In this document: positions 52,301-63,608 of the stretch, piece by piece | Numbering within the stretch: position 1 is the first letter of the stretch | How the letters are laid out: each line of letters opens with the position of its first letter | Assembly (NCBI GenBank): GCA_015499995.1 | Contig: JADNRV010000154.1 | Location: forward strand, 61,687-125,686 | Direction: 5' to 3' | Source of the DNA: Flammula alnicola | Taxonomy: Eukaryota > Basidiomycota > Agaricomycetes > Agaricales > Strophariaceae | Length of the DNA: 64,000 bases | Translations under genes and position numbers: made by a program | The notes under the pieces: generated by a model | What the model was told of the DNA's origin: nothing | What the model saw: only the letters and a program-made list of their open reading frames with translations | Databases searched by the model: none

Positions 52301-55300
52301 GCGCAGCAGCCTCGATCTGTTCCTCGGTGTTAAGAGGGGCAGTCGGGTTGATAGCCCGAAGCCCCGAGCTTATAGAATTGATGAATGCCGGAACATCATC
52401 AGTAGGAAGAGACATCCGAACCGCCCCATTAGGGGCGGGAGAGATGTCCAGTGTGATCGAGATCGGAATATGATCCGATTTGAGTTGAATGTCCGGGCAT
52501 CGGACAACAGTACCGTCAATCACCTGGTCAGGTGGGACGAAAGCGAGATCAATCACCGTTTTGCGCTTGGTGGGATCTCTTGGTATGTGCGTGGGCCCTG
52601 GATTGCCAAAAGCAGCCAGTTCAAGCCCAAGAATAGCAGCGGACTGCTGCAGTGAGAGAGCGCATCCCTCCCGACCACTGTGACCTTCGTCCCAGTCTTC
52701 GGAGTGTGCGTTGAAGTCCCCGCCCATAAAGTGGAAGCGGGGAAGTGTAGTGTCATGGGCCTTGAGCCAATTAATGGCCCCATGGTCTGCGTCAGAATAG
52801 ACGTTCATCAAAAAGAAGGTCTCGGCACTTGTTGAGAGTGACAGGACCTGTATATCGGGGTGATCGATCACATCCCTTCGTATAGACGGACGATACCGGG
52901 CTAACCTAGTCGAAACGTAGGTCATCACCCGGGGTCGCTCATCAGCAGTAGTGGGCGCACGGACCATTGCCAGCCAATCTGGGTGGTTCGGTGCACCTAT
53001 GACATCCTCACCCTTTCTGGTTTTAGCAGACGGGGCGGTCCTTATGTGTCGCCAAGGGGGTTCTTGAACGAATATAATATCATAGATGTTGTTACATGTA
53101 GATAGAATTCATCATCTCCTCCTTTTCCGGTAACCACTTCGTGCGACCGTGGGAATCTACTTCAGCAACACCAACATCGACCCCCACAGCTCCTCCTCGT
53201 TGAGCGCTCCTGAGCGCTATTTTACCAATCGACAGATACCACCCCAATGCCCCCTAAGACCGGGTCTGGTGGCGATCCGCCTAGCCGATCTCGCCCAACA
53301 GACAAGTTGACCACCGCGCCTAGGCGCGACCCAGGGCTCAGCTCGATGTCCGCTTCGGCGGCAGCAGCAGCCCAATCTACCTCTACTGCCTCCCCCCAGA
53401 GGCAGCAGTACTCATCACCAGTGCCTCAGCAGTCGAGGCAGCTCACCCCGAAGCCCGATCGCCCCCGATCGCGCTCATCGATTATCCACGATGACAGCGA
53501 GGTGCCCTATGGAGAGGCGGGCACTCCTGGCGACGATGACACCAGTATGTACGTGGAGGAAACTCCCGCACCTCCTGACACTCGATCCCCATCGCATGCT
53601 CCTACTGAGGATTCAGAGGAGAAGGACAAGCGTGCGAGGGAGTTCAATCGCCTCACCGGCGTCATGAACGCGGCAGCTTCGTGGATTCGTGCGCATGCGT
53701 ACGACACTGCGGATGCTGTCGACGCTCAAATGTCTGAGAGGTTCGCCTCTTCCCTAGCCAGCGTTTTCTCCGCTGTCTACTCATCTGGTATCCAAGATCT
53801 TATCACGGATAACCTCGATTCGAACCTCCAGATCCATGAGTTGGTTCAAACCCTAGTGCAGTCGATGGAGGACACCACAGTCCGCCATGCTGCCCTTCCT
53901 TCCGCCCCTTCTGGTGCCTTCTCTGCCCCTAGTGGATCAGAGACCGACACTGGGATGGACACATCTACGCCCGCCCCCTCTAGGCCTTCCGACAAAGGGA
54001 AACAGCGAGCAGTCCCTCCCAAGGGGACTCCCAAGGGCAAGGAGGGTCCAGCTTCGTCGCAGCCTTCGGTTGCGCCGAAGCAGGCCCCTCCTGGCCCCCG
54101 CCAGCCTCGCAAGAGGCCAGCGGATTCTTATCTGAGGCCCCCGCCTCCCATTCCCACTGCCACCAAGCCGAAATCCCGTAAGCGCACATTTGCTGAGCTT
54201 GCGGCGGCCAACCCTTTGTCGCAGCGCGATCCTGCCATGGGCAGTAATGCCCTTGGTAGGTATCCACCTCCGCCTCGCGTCCCGACGATGCAAGCGCCCA
54301 TCAACGAACGAGCCTCAGCTGCCAAGAGGCAGAAGAGGAACCCCTCGTTCACATCTGCAGGACCTTCGCGAAAGCAGATCCTCATTGCGTTCAGTGGCCC
54401 ATACGTGACGCCACATGATACGAAACTTACCAGCCTTGTTAACAACATCGACAAGGCTCTCCGTGCTGCGGGCAGTCCCCTTCGGGTCCTGTCTGCGGCG
54501 CATGCATATGATGGCATCTCTCTTGCCACCTCCGGAGTCCCAACCACTGACGATCTCGCGATCGCTCGGGGATGGGTCCTCCAAATCCTCCCAGAATCTG
54601 ACACCGTCAAGGTGACGGTCAGCCTCCCCGCATCGACATCCTTTCTCCGGGTGCTCGACCTTCCTGCCTATGGCGATATCGTCAGTAGGACCCCCACCAC
54701 GGGTGACGAAGTGAAGATGGCCATTCTGGCCTCTCCGCTTTCTATCTATGCAGCGTTCAAATCGCCGCCGCGCATCAAGCGCAACTCTCCGAAGAGCACC
54801 ACTTGTGTGGCGTTCCTCAACATCTGGGACTCTCAGTCGGGATCCCGCGCGAAGCAACTCATCGGGAGGACCTTCATGTTCCGAGGTAGGGCTGTCCGCA
54901 TTGTGTCAGCCCGCCCCAGCGTCGGCGTCCCCCTCTGCAATCGCTGCTGGAGGTGGGGCCATCCATCTAATGCATGCAGGGCTCCCCAGCCCCGTTGTGC
55001 TCATTGCGCCGGGCCGCACGAGGAGGCAGTACATCGTATTGCCGCCGGATGCTGCAAGGGAAATCCAAAGGCAACTCCGCCAGTACCACCCACCCCCACT
55101 GGTACGGACTGCCCCCACCCCCCGCGTTGCCCTAATTGCAAGGGCGCGCATAAACCTTATGACAGGAAATGTCATTTCTGGAACAACCGGTACGATCGCG
55201 AGTGGATCGATGCCAAATATGCCCAGGTACGTGAGTTTTGGACTCAGCGACAGGTACTCCACTCACACAACGTAGCTTAATGCAGGCACAGATGCTTGAT

Positions 55301-56846
55301 GAGGTGCGGGTGATGAGTTGGAATGTGGCGAGGGACGGAGTGTCCCTCGATGTAATACTTAGCACATGTACAACTATATATGATGTGTTATTCATCCAAG
55401 AGCCTCCCTGGAGGCACATAAGAACCGCCCCGCGTCGAGAAGTGTGACGATGAGCCAGGTACCATCTATGCTGGAGTCGACGGCTCGGTCCCCCCGGGGC
55501 CCTGGCAGGCGGCTACTGGTGTTGTACTTAAGCGGCAAGGGGCACAGGTTTTAGCCAGGTGCCACTCTGTTGGGCGGGCTATCAGTACCGATGCTGAGCT
55601 CGCTGCCATTGCGATTGCCATCTCCGCCGCTGTTGCATTCGGAGATGTCACCCGCATTGTCATATTCACTGATGCGATGCACGCTGCGCGCCTATCAGTG
55701 GACCCTTCCCCGCATTCGAATCAGGCTTCATCCCTGACCGTCTGTCGGACACTTGAGCGATGGTTCCGCGGTGGCGGTAACCGTAAAGTCGTCTTTGCAG
55801 AGTCCCCCTCCGATATGGAGTGGGGCATTCACCAGGAGGCTCACGACCTTGTTCTGGGATTTCCTGGGGTGCATGTCACCCAGGATACTCCACTTTCAGT
55901 CGCCTGGCTTAAGGCCAAGGCTGACCAAACCGCAAGGGCTGTCTGGAAGACATCAGTCGACGAGCAGCCTTTCTTACTTGGTTCCAACTTCTTGGAGCTG
56001 GAGGATCTAAAGGGTAATCCTCTCCGTCCGACCCCCGTTCGCGGAGGGCCGTGGCTTGAATCTGGCGGTCGCAACTCTCAGTTGTTCGCCCGCATGTGCC
56101 GTGTAATAACGAATCATGCTCCGATCGGCTCGTACTACGAGCGGTTCAAAATTGATGACCCATTGGCTCTCGGGTGTACGTGTGGGGTTTATCCTCAAAC
56201 GCGCACTCATCTTTTCGGGTGCCCCAAGTTCCCGATGCTGCCTCATAGGGCGCCGCACCTAGTGTGGGGTCTTGTGAAATTCTTGGAAGACAACGAAGCT
56301 GCGTTTGCTTTCAACCGGCCTCAAGCCGGAGTCGGATGAGGGACTCTGGATGGGGGGTGATCCTGGGTGCGGTTGGGGCCTTGGCCCAAGACCTAGTGCC
56401 CGCAGGTGTTTCCACGTTGGACTGTTCCGGACCCGTAAGGGCGAGGGGCCTGTTCGTTGCAGGCTTCGATTGTCGGCCTTAGTGGGCGGCTTTTGGCACG
56501 ATATCCCGTGGAGGACCCGCATTGGTGTAACGAGAACGTCGAGTTTGCCGAATAAGTGGGGAGAGCCGGGCAAGCTCTGACTTCATCTGGGTGACCCCCT
56601 TGTCCACCCAATACTCCTTATTTGCCGATCGTGCGGTAGCGTTAACAACGCCGTAACGTCGGACCACCTGGGCTGCAAGGTCCGTTATTTGGGTTTCAGG
56701 CTGCTGCGCAGTCTCGCCCGCGTCGCGCTCGCGCGCGCCGCATGCTCCCCTGCGAGCACCCGTCTCTCTTTTGTAGTTGTAGTGCAGCATACGATTGTAT
56801 TAGTTAGACAGCCGGACTGCTATCGTGCACCGGTCTTATAAATTGT

Positions 56847-56877
<31 letters not shown>

Positions 56878-56967
56878 TGTAGATAGAATTACATCCAGGG
56901 ACATCCCGTCCCTGGCCACGTTCCAACTCAACACCCGCACCTCATCCAGCATGGGTTGTACTGGCAT
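49305..56967 (-). CDS. LINE-B3 ORF2 (about 1,293 codons), open except for the C1 insertion
   Basis: Two pieces: 56891-56967 (start, MPVQPMLDEVRVLSWNV) and 49305-53109. Domains by residue of the composite: EEP 10-240 (SWNV, FVQEPPW, GGDFNAHSEDWD, SDHIPI), linker 250-480, RT 500-760 (FRPIVLLNTIGKL near 518, AFDLAQFF, GVGQGSALSP, YVDD near 685), thumb, RNase H 1000-1130 (GVDGSCPP near 1004, STDAELF, IFTDAMHAA near 1070), zinc motif CECGVYPQTRDHIFKC near 1238-1253, end at 1293. No stop or frameshift is visible in 1,220 consecutive codons, unlike other copies. This implies B3 was young when C1 arrived. Confidence 0.9.
53247..55280 (+). CDS. LINE ORF1 protein (gag-like, 677 aa), intact
   Basis: Presumed RNA-binding/particle protein. 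The N-terminal 300 residues are low-complexity, rich in Pro, Ser, Ala, with an acidic patch (EEKDKRAREFN) and KRPADSYLRPPPPIPT. The middle (about 380-540) includes RKQILIAFSGPY, YDGISLATSGVP and a folded-looking region with MAILASPLSIYA and TFMFRGRAVRI. The C-terminus has CNRCWRWGHPSNAC (C-x2-C-x4-H-x4-C, residues 564-577), CAHCAGPHEEAVHRIAAGCC (587-606) and CPHPPRCPNCKGAHKPYDRK (about 620-640). The start is the first ATG after the 5' UTR and matches MPPK of all copies. The only unbroken ORF1 in the window. Confidence 0.93.
   Translation: MPPKTGSGGDPPSRSRPTDKLTTAPRRDPGLSSMSASAAAAAQSTSTASPQRQQYSSPVPQQSRQLTPKPDRPRSRSSIIHDDSEVPYGEAGTPGDDDTSMYVEETPAPPDTRSPSHAPTEDSEEKDKRAREFNRLTGVMNAAASWIRAHAYDTADAVDAQMSERFASSLASVFSAVYSSGIQDLITDNLDSNLQIHELVQTLVQSMEDTTVRHAALPSAPSGAFSAPSGSETDTGMDTSTPAPSRPSDKGKQRAVPPKGTPKGKEGPASSQPSVAPKQAPPGPRQPRKRPADSYLRPPPPIPTATKPKSRKRTFAELAAANPLSQRDPAMGSNALGRYPPPPRVPTMQAPINERASAAKRQKRNPSFTSAGPSRKQILIAFSGPYVTPHDTKLTSLVNNIDKALRAAGSPLRVLSAAHAYDGISLATSGVPTTDDLAIARGWVLQILPESDTVKVTVSLPASTSFLRVLDLPAYGDIVSRTPTTGDEVKMAILASPLSIYAAFKSPPRIKRNSPKSTTCVAFLNIWDSQSGSRAKQLIGRTFMFRGRAVRIVSARPSVGVPLCNRCWRWGHPSNACRAPQPRCAHCAGPHEEAVHRIAAGCCKGNPKATPPVPPTPTGTDCPHPPRCPNCKGAHKPYDRKCHFWNNRYDREWIDAKYAQVREFWTQRQVLHSHNVA
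55278..55349 (+). promoter_or_regulatory. Coupling region of C1: TAATG plus hairpin
   Basis: TAATG 55278-55282. Stem CGAGGGAC/GTCCCTCG (55329-55349) with loop GGAGT: the loop differs from A2 (GGGAT) and the stem is unchanged. Confidence 0.75.
55280..56339 (+). pseudogene. LINE-C1 ORF2 remnant: EEP start fused out of frame to RNase H and zinc motif
   Basis: It begins MQAQMLDEVRVMSWNVARDG, keeps FIQEPPWRHIRTAP and ends at a TGA (55445-55447) just after the deletion joint near 55435. The downstream part, in another frame, encodes CDDEPGTIYAGVDGSVPP, STDAELAAIAIAI, IVIFTDAMHAARLS and the zinc motif CTCGVYPQTRTHLFGC (TRTH where other copies have TRDH), ending AGVG* at 56339. Roughly 920 codons including all of RT are gone. 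It can make only a 55-residue peptide from this ORF2 start. Confidence 0.88.
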
Positions 56968-56969
56968 TA
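56895..56969 (-). promoter_or_regulatory. Coupling region of B3: TAATG plus hairpin
   Basis: TAATG at 56965-56969. Stem CCAGGGAC/GTCCCTGG at 56895-56915, now separated from most of ORF2 by C1. Confidence 0.72.
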
Positions 56970-58910
56970 AGCTACGTTATGTGAGCGATGGGTGGGATGA
57001 CGATTTAACCAAAAATCACGTACCTCAGCATATTTAGCCTCGATCCAAGGTCGGTCGAAGCGGTGTCGCCAAAACGAGCAGTGGCTCGAAGAGGCCCAAT
57101 GATCCTTGCGGCACGAAGGGCACCGCGCAGTGTGGGGGCAGTCTGTACCGAGCGGAGTGCCTTTGGTCGGGGGCTTAGCCTCCGGGTGAGGTTTGCAGCA
57201 CGAGGCGGCGATGCGATGAACATCGGCCTCGTGTGGGCCAGAGCAGCGGGCACAGATTGGCTGGCGCGCCTTGCAGGCAGATTTCGGGTGGCCCCACCTC
57301 CAGCATCGAGTGCAGAGGGGGACTCCGGAGCTAACAACGGTTGGGCGAATGAGAATCACCCTCCCACGGAACATGAAGGTCTTGTTGATAAGACGCTTCA
57401 CGCGTTGACCCGATTGCGAGTCGTAGATTTCGAAGAAGGCGTGAGCGGTAGAGCTCGCCTTCGAGTTGCGGATGACGCGAGGGGGACCCGCGAGCATAAT
57501 ATCCATGGACAGAGGAGAGGCGAGCATCGCCATCTTCACCTCCGTCGCATTGGTAGGGACCCTAGTGGCATAGTCACTAAAAGCCGGTAGATCGATAGCC
57601 TTGAGATAAGACTTCGAGGTGGGGAGCCCAACTCACACGTCAAGGGTGTCGGATGTGGGGGTGATAGCGTGGACGAATCCACGGATAACGTTGAGGTCGG
57701 CCTCGTTGGCCACACCAGAGGTAGCGAGGGAAATGCCCTCGTACGCACGAGAGGCAGACAGGACCCGAAGAGTCCTTTGTCGATCTTATCGCGAAGCTCG
57801 ACGATTTTGCTGTCCTTGGGGCGCTCCCCAGTGCCAGAGTATTGGATCAAGACCTGCTTGCGAGTAGGTCCAGACGAAGTAAACGACGGGGTAGTCTTCT
57901 GCTTCTTCGCAGAGGCCGGCCCTATCGGAGACGACAGGAATCGTTTATTGCCCCTGAGCTCCGCCTGCATGGCAGGAACTCGAGGCGCAGGTGGATAGCG
58001 AGGGGGTCCACCACCAAGGGCACTAGGGCCCATGGCGGGGTCCCTCTGGGACAACGGGTTGGCAGCGGCCATCTCAGCATAGCTGAGACGACTGCTCTTC
58101 CAACCAGCCGGCCGTGGAGGAATAGGAGGCGGAGGCCTCAAGTAGGAATCCGCCGGCCTCTTGCGAGGCTGACGGGGGGCAGGGGCACCCTTCGAAGGCC
58201 CCTTCGAAGGCTGCGCCTTCGGAGGTGCCGCTGCACCAGATGGCGCTGTGAACGCCGGCGCCCTAGCTTTCCCAGTCGGCTTCCTAGTCGTGGGGGCGGG
58301 GGTCGCGGATGACATTCCAGTGTCCGTGTCAGTGTCCATAGGACCCGACCTGGAAGCACCAGGGAGAATGGAGGCCGTGGAGGCATGAATCGTCTCCTCG
58401 TGAGAGGAGACCGAGGCCACAACCGTCGAAGTAAGTTCGTGGACGGTGCGATTACCGTCCACGTTGAGTGTAGTGGCTTCCCACCACGAAGATGAGTACA
58501 CCGCTGAGATAAACCCAACGATGGACGATGCGAGAGGTCGAGAGACCTCCGAACCAGCGCTGTCGAAGGCCTCGCCACCGGAGCGACGAAACCAAGACGA
58601 TGCCATCCGAAGAGACTCAGAAAGTCGATGCATCACCTCGTCGTCTGTCTCCGGAGGTGCGGTGGTGCTATCGCGGGTAGAAGGACCTGCAGGGGGGCTT
58701 CCTCCCCATACATGTCCTCGTCTTCGTCGCCAGGATTGCCCTCTTCGACGTAGGACACCTCACTGTCGTCGTGGATAACAGAGGACCTCGATCGAGGTCG
58801 ATCGGGTCTCGGTGTGAGTTGCCTCGTCTGCTGAGGAACTGGAGATGCATACACCTGCCTCTGGGGAGAGGGAGATGCAGTAGACTGCGCTGCCTGAACA
58901 GACGCAGTGG
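56967..58910 (-). pseudogene. LINE-B3 ORF1 (gag-like), 5'-truncated with frameshifts
   Basis: From the B4 border it reads TTASVQAAQSTASPSPQRQVY, an acidic patch EEGNPGDEDEDMYGEEAP with a frame change near 58690, then MHRLSESLRMASSWFRRSGG to KQVLIQYSGTGERPKDSKIV. A deletion near 57775 and a break near 57540 (CCGTCGCATTGG in place of a CCGGTGGTAGG-type sequence on the plus strand) precede the last 190 codons with CTRCWRWGHPKSAC, CARCSGPHEADVHRIAASCC and CPHTARCPSCRKDHW. It ends at the TAA of TAATG. ORF1 is broken although ORF2 is not. Confidence 0.87.
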
Positions 58911-61900
58911 TTTTTTTTTTTTTTTTTTTATATCAACAATTTTATACCGGTGCACGAAAGCAGTCCGGTCTCTAACTAATACAAATGAAGGCGGTATACT
59001 ACGCGTGCAAAAGAAAGAAGTTGGCTCGACGGCGAGCATGCGACGCGCGCGAGCGCGGCGCGGGTGAGACGGCGCAGCCGCCTGAAACCCAGATAGGTAG
59101 TCTCGCAACTACAGATTGTCCGTCGTTACGGCGTTGTTAACGCTACCGCACGAACGGCAGATAGGAATATTGGGATGGACAGGGGGGTTCATCCAGATGC
59201 GAGAAGAGCCTGCCAGGCCCTCCCCGATTCACCGGTAAAATCAACGTGGTCATAGCTAAGCAAGGGCCGAAGCCCCCACCGCCGTCAACCAGGTCGGGTC
59301 CTCTGCAAGTGATGCACGAAGCCAACTCAGGGAGTCGACCCCGCCAGGACTGGAACGACCAGCCCTCTCGCCTCTCGCGAAGTCCGCCATCACTGTGACG
59401 CAATGCAGAAACACCTGTGGGCAACAGGCCGCTTTGACCGCGGCGCCGCTCACACCCAGAATTGCCCCCCGCCCAAAGTCCCTCATCCGACTCCAGCAGG
59501 GTGCCGGGAGAAGGAGAACGCCGTAGGGTGCTCCAACAGATAAGTCGCCAGCTCCGAAACAAGTTTTGGCTTCCGGCGAGTCCAAGGCTGTTTTTTGCAC
59601 TTGAATATATGATCGCGAGTCTGAGGATAAACCCCACACTCACAACCGAGGGCCCTAGGGTCGTCGATTTTGAACCGCTCGTAGTACGAGCCGATCGGCG
59701 CATGATTCGTTATTAAACGGCACATGCGGGCAAAGAGCGAAACACTCTGACTGCCGGCTTCAAGCCAAGGTCCCCCGCGAGTGGGACTAGGCTGGACAGG
59801 GTCTCCGTTCAACCCTTGCAGCTCCATAAAGTTGGAGCCAAGCAGGAAAGGCTGATCGGAAATTCTTTGTTTCCAATCCGCGCGTGCCGATTTGTCCACG
59901 AAATCGCGGACATACTGGAGAGAGAGCTTGGTGGTAGGAGCGACGGCAACGCCGCACATACCGGCAACGAGATCATGTGCTTCATTTTGAATGTCCCACT
60001 CCATATCAGAGGGGGACTCGACAAAGGTAACCTTATGGTCAGGCGAGCGCCTGAACCACGGCTCAAGTATGCGACACACCATCAGTGACTGAGACTGAAA
60101 GGAGTGCGGCGAGGGATCCACCGAGAGGCGCGCGGCATGCATCGCATCAGTGAAAATAGTAACACGTTTGACATCCCCAAAGCCAACGGCATTGGAGATG
60201 GCAACGCGAATAGCAAAGAGCTCTGCGTCCGTAGACGAGGCCCTCCCAGCAGCATGACACCCAGAATAAACCTGTGCGCCCTGCCGTTTGATAACAACGC
60301 CAGTGGCGGCTTGCCACCCCGGAGGGCAGGAGCCGTCAACACCAGCGTATGCAGCGTCTGGATCGTCCTCGAGAGACTCGAGAGACACGTCCAGGATAAG
60401 CTTCCAAGCCGCTTCAGGATCTTCGGACCTGCTAAAGCGAGGCTTGGAAAGCCACTTGAACCGATCGGCATAGCGATCGAGAATTCGATAACCCGGCCGA
60501 GCCTCAGGAGCAAAGGGCTCCGTGGACTCGACAGGGACATTGGAGTAATTTACATTATCCATAAGAGCACCCGTCACCTTACGGCGATGGGCGGCAGGCA
60601 TGCGTTCAACCGACGTAGGATGGGGGGTCGCGCGCTTAAGTGATGATCCGGACATGAATGACCGGATCGGATGAGTGTCCGAAAGAGTGGCGACCCGCAC
60701 TGCAGAGCGGTCGCGCAATCTTTCGAGAAGTATAGGGATGGGTAGGAGGCCCGCAAGGGCCTCCACCCCTCCCGAAGGTGAAGTACGGAATGCACCCGTG
60801 ATCCAGAGAGCAGCCTTACGCTGGACTTGCGTGAGCTGTTTAATGAGGCCCTTGTTGCGGGCACCCTTGAAGAACCACATGTGATACCCATACGTGAATA
60901 TGGGGACCACACAGGTGCGGTACAGGAGTCGCTTCTGCATAGGCAGTAGCCCCGAGTAGAGGAACCAAGCATCTTCATCGACACAACCGATGTAAATCCC
61001 TTGGTGGAATAGTAGCGCACATGCTCATTAAAGGTGAGCTTGCGGTCGAAGTAAAAGCCCAAGTACCGCCAAAACGGCTTGGGCTTGAGATAATTAGCCC
61101 GGTCCCCGGTGTAAGGTGCATACCCGAGATTGATGCTAGGATTATAACTGGAATGAGATCTATCAAAATGAAAGATCTCAGACTTGTCGTGCTCGAGCGC
61201 CAAAGCGAATGCCTTGAATAGCTCGAAGATAACAGCGTATGCCTTCTTGAGCATCGCAATATTATTATCCAGCCACTCATCTTGCACGATGAGTGTGCCA
61301 TCATCAACATACGAGAGGAGGTCGACCCTCAACCCAAGGTCAAGGCACCTCTTCTCGAATAGGCGCATGATAGGCGCCAGGTAGATAGCCGACAAGACAG
61401 GGGACAAGGCCGATCCCTGGCCCACCCCCACATCCGCCTGCAATGGGTCTGATAGGAAGGAGTTCCACGCATACCGCGTCTTCCTCTCCACCAGATAAGA
61501 TGCGAAAAACTTGACCACCAATGGAGGGAAGCCAAGTTTCCGAAGAATAATCACGAGCGCATCGTGATTGAGTGAAGGGAAGAACTGAGCGAGATCAAAG
61601 GCGACCACGCTAGTCTTTAAACCCTTAGCCCACCCCGCACGCACGATGTGCGTGAGGAAGAGCCCAGCATCCTCGGTGGAGCGTTGACGCACTCCACCCA
61701 CCTGGTTAGGATGGAAAATATCCAGCCCGACAGCGTCGAACTGAATGCGATTCGAGATCATCTTCTCGATCAATTTACCAATGGTATTCAGGAGGACAAT
61801 GGGCCTGAATGCCTTAGGTGCAGAATAGGACGGCTTATTCGGCTTGGGTATGATTACCGAAAGCGAATCCTTAAAAACAGACGGCCAATAACCCACACGC

Positions 61901-62357
61901 ATGCAGGCATTGGCAATCGAGAGGAGGACCTCAACAGCATGAGGATCCTGACGTACTATCCCCTTCAGGTGGGACCAATTGATATGATCCGGACCCGGAG
62001 CAGACAGACCGGAACACGCAGAGAGGGCCTCTGTGAGTTCCAGCGCAGAAAAACGAACCCATTCCCTCACCGGTAGATCAGGGAGGGAGTTCAAGACACC
62101 AGCATCGAACACTCTGTCAGAGGCAGAGTTATAGGTGCCGTGGAGCGCGTCCCAAAGGGCGGGCATGTCATTGCAGGGCTCGCCATGATAGTGAAGAGCC
62201 TCACAGGGAGGAAGTTTACGCTGTTGGACCCAATTCATGAGGTCCCACGGGCGCTTGTTAGCAGACGTGATTTCATGGATCCGATGATCGAAGAATTCGC
62301 GCTTGACATCTCGGACGGTCTTCCGAAAAGATTTCCAGTCCTCGGGCAGGCGACTGC
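58911..62357 (-). mobile_element. LINE-B copy B4, split at 62357 by a chimeric element
   Basis: Poly(T) 58911-58929, 3' UTR to about 59480, ORF2 up to the linker residue ..SRLPEDW. At 62357 the sequence changes to the tRNA-headed chimera at exactly the ORF2 position used by the same chimera in B2. The rest of B4 is expected beyond the window. Confidence 0.88.
59483..62357 (-). pseudogene. LINE-B4 ORF2, linker to C-terminus, one frameshift
   Basis: From the junction it reads RLPEDWKSFRKTVRDVKREF, NKRPWDLMNWVQQRKLPP, LPVREWVRFSALELTEALSA, then RT with FRPIVLLNTIGKL, AFDLAQFFPSLNHD, GVGQGSALSP, SYVDDGTLIVQDE. A single missing base near 60950 (STRGLLPMQK region) shifts the frame; the new frame continues with QKRLLYRTCVVPIFTYGY through RNase H (GVDGSCPP, STDAELFAIRVAI, TIFTDAMHAARLS) and zinc motif CECGVYPQTRDHIFKC to AGVG* at 59483. 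Otherwise unbroken. Confidence 0.9.
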
Positions 62358-62448
62358 GGGGCGTGGTGGCTTAGCGGTTACTGTGTTGCCTTTAAGGGTG
62401 GCTGTGCACCATCCGAGAGGTTGTGGGTTCGATTCCTGCACATAGCAA
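62358..62448 (+). promoter_or_regulatory. tRNA-like Pol III promoter head, copy 2
   Basis: A-box-like TGGCTTAGCGG 62367-62377 and B-box GGTTCGATTCC 62426-62436, same spacing class as copy 1 (48 bp). Confidence 0.73.
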
Positions 62449-63608
62449 GTACCATAAGCTTGTGACCTGGGTTCCATTCCGCGGAATGCTGATATAATTC
62501 GTCTGCCGTTGGGCGCGTTGTCGGTGTCGAGTGGTCTAAGGGCCTGGGCGGACCACTGCGGTCACCTTTGGGTGACATGGGGGCATACTTTGGAGCTGGC
62601 ATAAATCGTCCGCCATGTTGTGGGGCGTAGCAGGTGCACCGTGGGACGGTCTCCTCGCTGTAGTGAGCAATGGCCTAAGGGCCGCCGCAGGGGTTGGGCA
62701 CGATGAGCGCTGTGTAGGCCTACGTCGACAGTGCAGAGTGTCCGGGGTCCAAGCGATTCCGCGGAATGCTGATGTAAATCGACCCTGGCCCATTTGGGAT
62801 CGTCGCTCGGCCTTATAGGTCAGTAAGTCAGCCAGGCTCGGGCAAAGCCGTATTGGGGCACCTCGGATAGCAGCCCGTAAAGGGTCCGAAAGGATAGGAC
62901 ACGGTAAGAACCGGGAATTGGGCTGATAACAACCCGACCATGGGTAGACCACCGGCATTGTGATCCGGGTTTCGGTCGCATACCCACCGACGGAGTCCGT
63001 GCTGCTGGCATGTGGGAGGCCTGTGGGCTGTGCTGGTGGGGCGCCGCTCGGCAAGGACAGGGCACCCGGCACGTCGCAATAGAGTAGTGAGCGGTGTCGT
63101 TAGTCGCGAGTCTAAATGGCTTATCTCCCGGTTGCCATGTGGGAGGCTATGTGGGCTGTGGCATGTGAAGCACAACTGGGTTTGGATCGCGGCAAGACAG
63201 TGACTCTGGACAGGATTGGGGATCCGCGCCGAAAGGCATAAGCGAACCACCTGCCGGGGGACGGGAATGTACGGCCGGAAGTAGCGCCCTGGTGTCGGCT
63301 GGACCGTAGCGGTACTCGGATAGTCCCCTTGTACTGGCTCGACAGATCTATATTCACTGTCGCTTGATTGGGCATAATAAGTTCCAATTCGGGTTAAGTT
63401 GAAGCGGCAATGTTGGGGGAATGGCATTAAGATCGCCCCCAATCGGTCTCCCCGCAAGGGGGGGCCTAAATTGCGTTGGACTCGCCGGAAGCCGAAACTT
63501 GTTTCGGAGCTGGCGACTTATCTGTTGGAGCACCCTATGGCGTTCTCCTTCTCCCGGCACCCTGCTGGAGTCGGATGAGGGACTTTGGGCGGGGGGCAAT
63601 TCTGGGTG
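62358..63608 (+). mobile_element. Chimeric retroelement 2: tRNA-like head, body, short LINE-B tail
   Basis: Head and body (62358-63475) are nearly identical to 38920-40038 and end with the same CCTAAATTGCG. LINE-B sequence then begins at TTGGACTCGCCGGAAG (63476), about 1.6 kb further downstream in the LINE than in copy 1. The LINE part is cut at 63608 by the start of C2. The body again has no convincing protein. Confidence 0.82.

Larger units (their letters stand above)
53110..56877 (+). mobile_element. LINE-A relative C1: intact ORF1, ORF2 internally deleted
   Basis: 3,768 bp from 5' end (CATCATCTCCTCC) to poly(A) 56853-56877, flanked by TSD TGTAGATAGAATT. 5' UTR 53110-53246, ORF1 53247-55280, TAATG, 50 codons of ORF2, then a jump near 55435 into the RNase H region, zinc motif and 3' UTR (56340-56852). 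The whole RT is absent, so it must have been copied by the RT of another element. The 5' end is complete. Confidence 0.92.
48738..58910 (-). mobile_element. LINE-B copy B3, nearly complete, split by C1
   Basis: Segments 48738-53109 and 56891-58910. Poly(T) 48738-48757, 3' UTR to 49304, ORF2, TAATG, ORF1 truncated at 58910 where the poly(T) of B4 starts. C1 is inserted in the EEP domain with TSD TGTAGATAGAATT (53097-53109, 56878-56890). Apart from C1 the ORF2 has no break. Confidence 0.9.
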
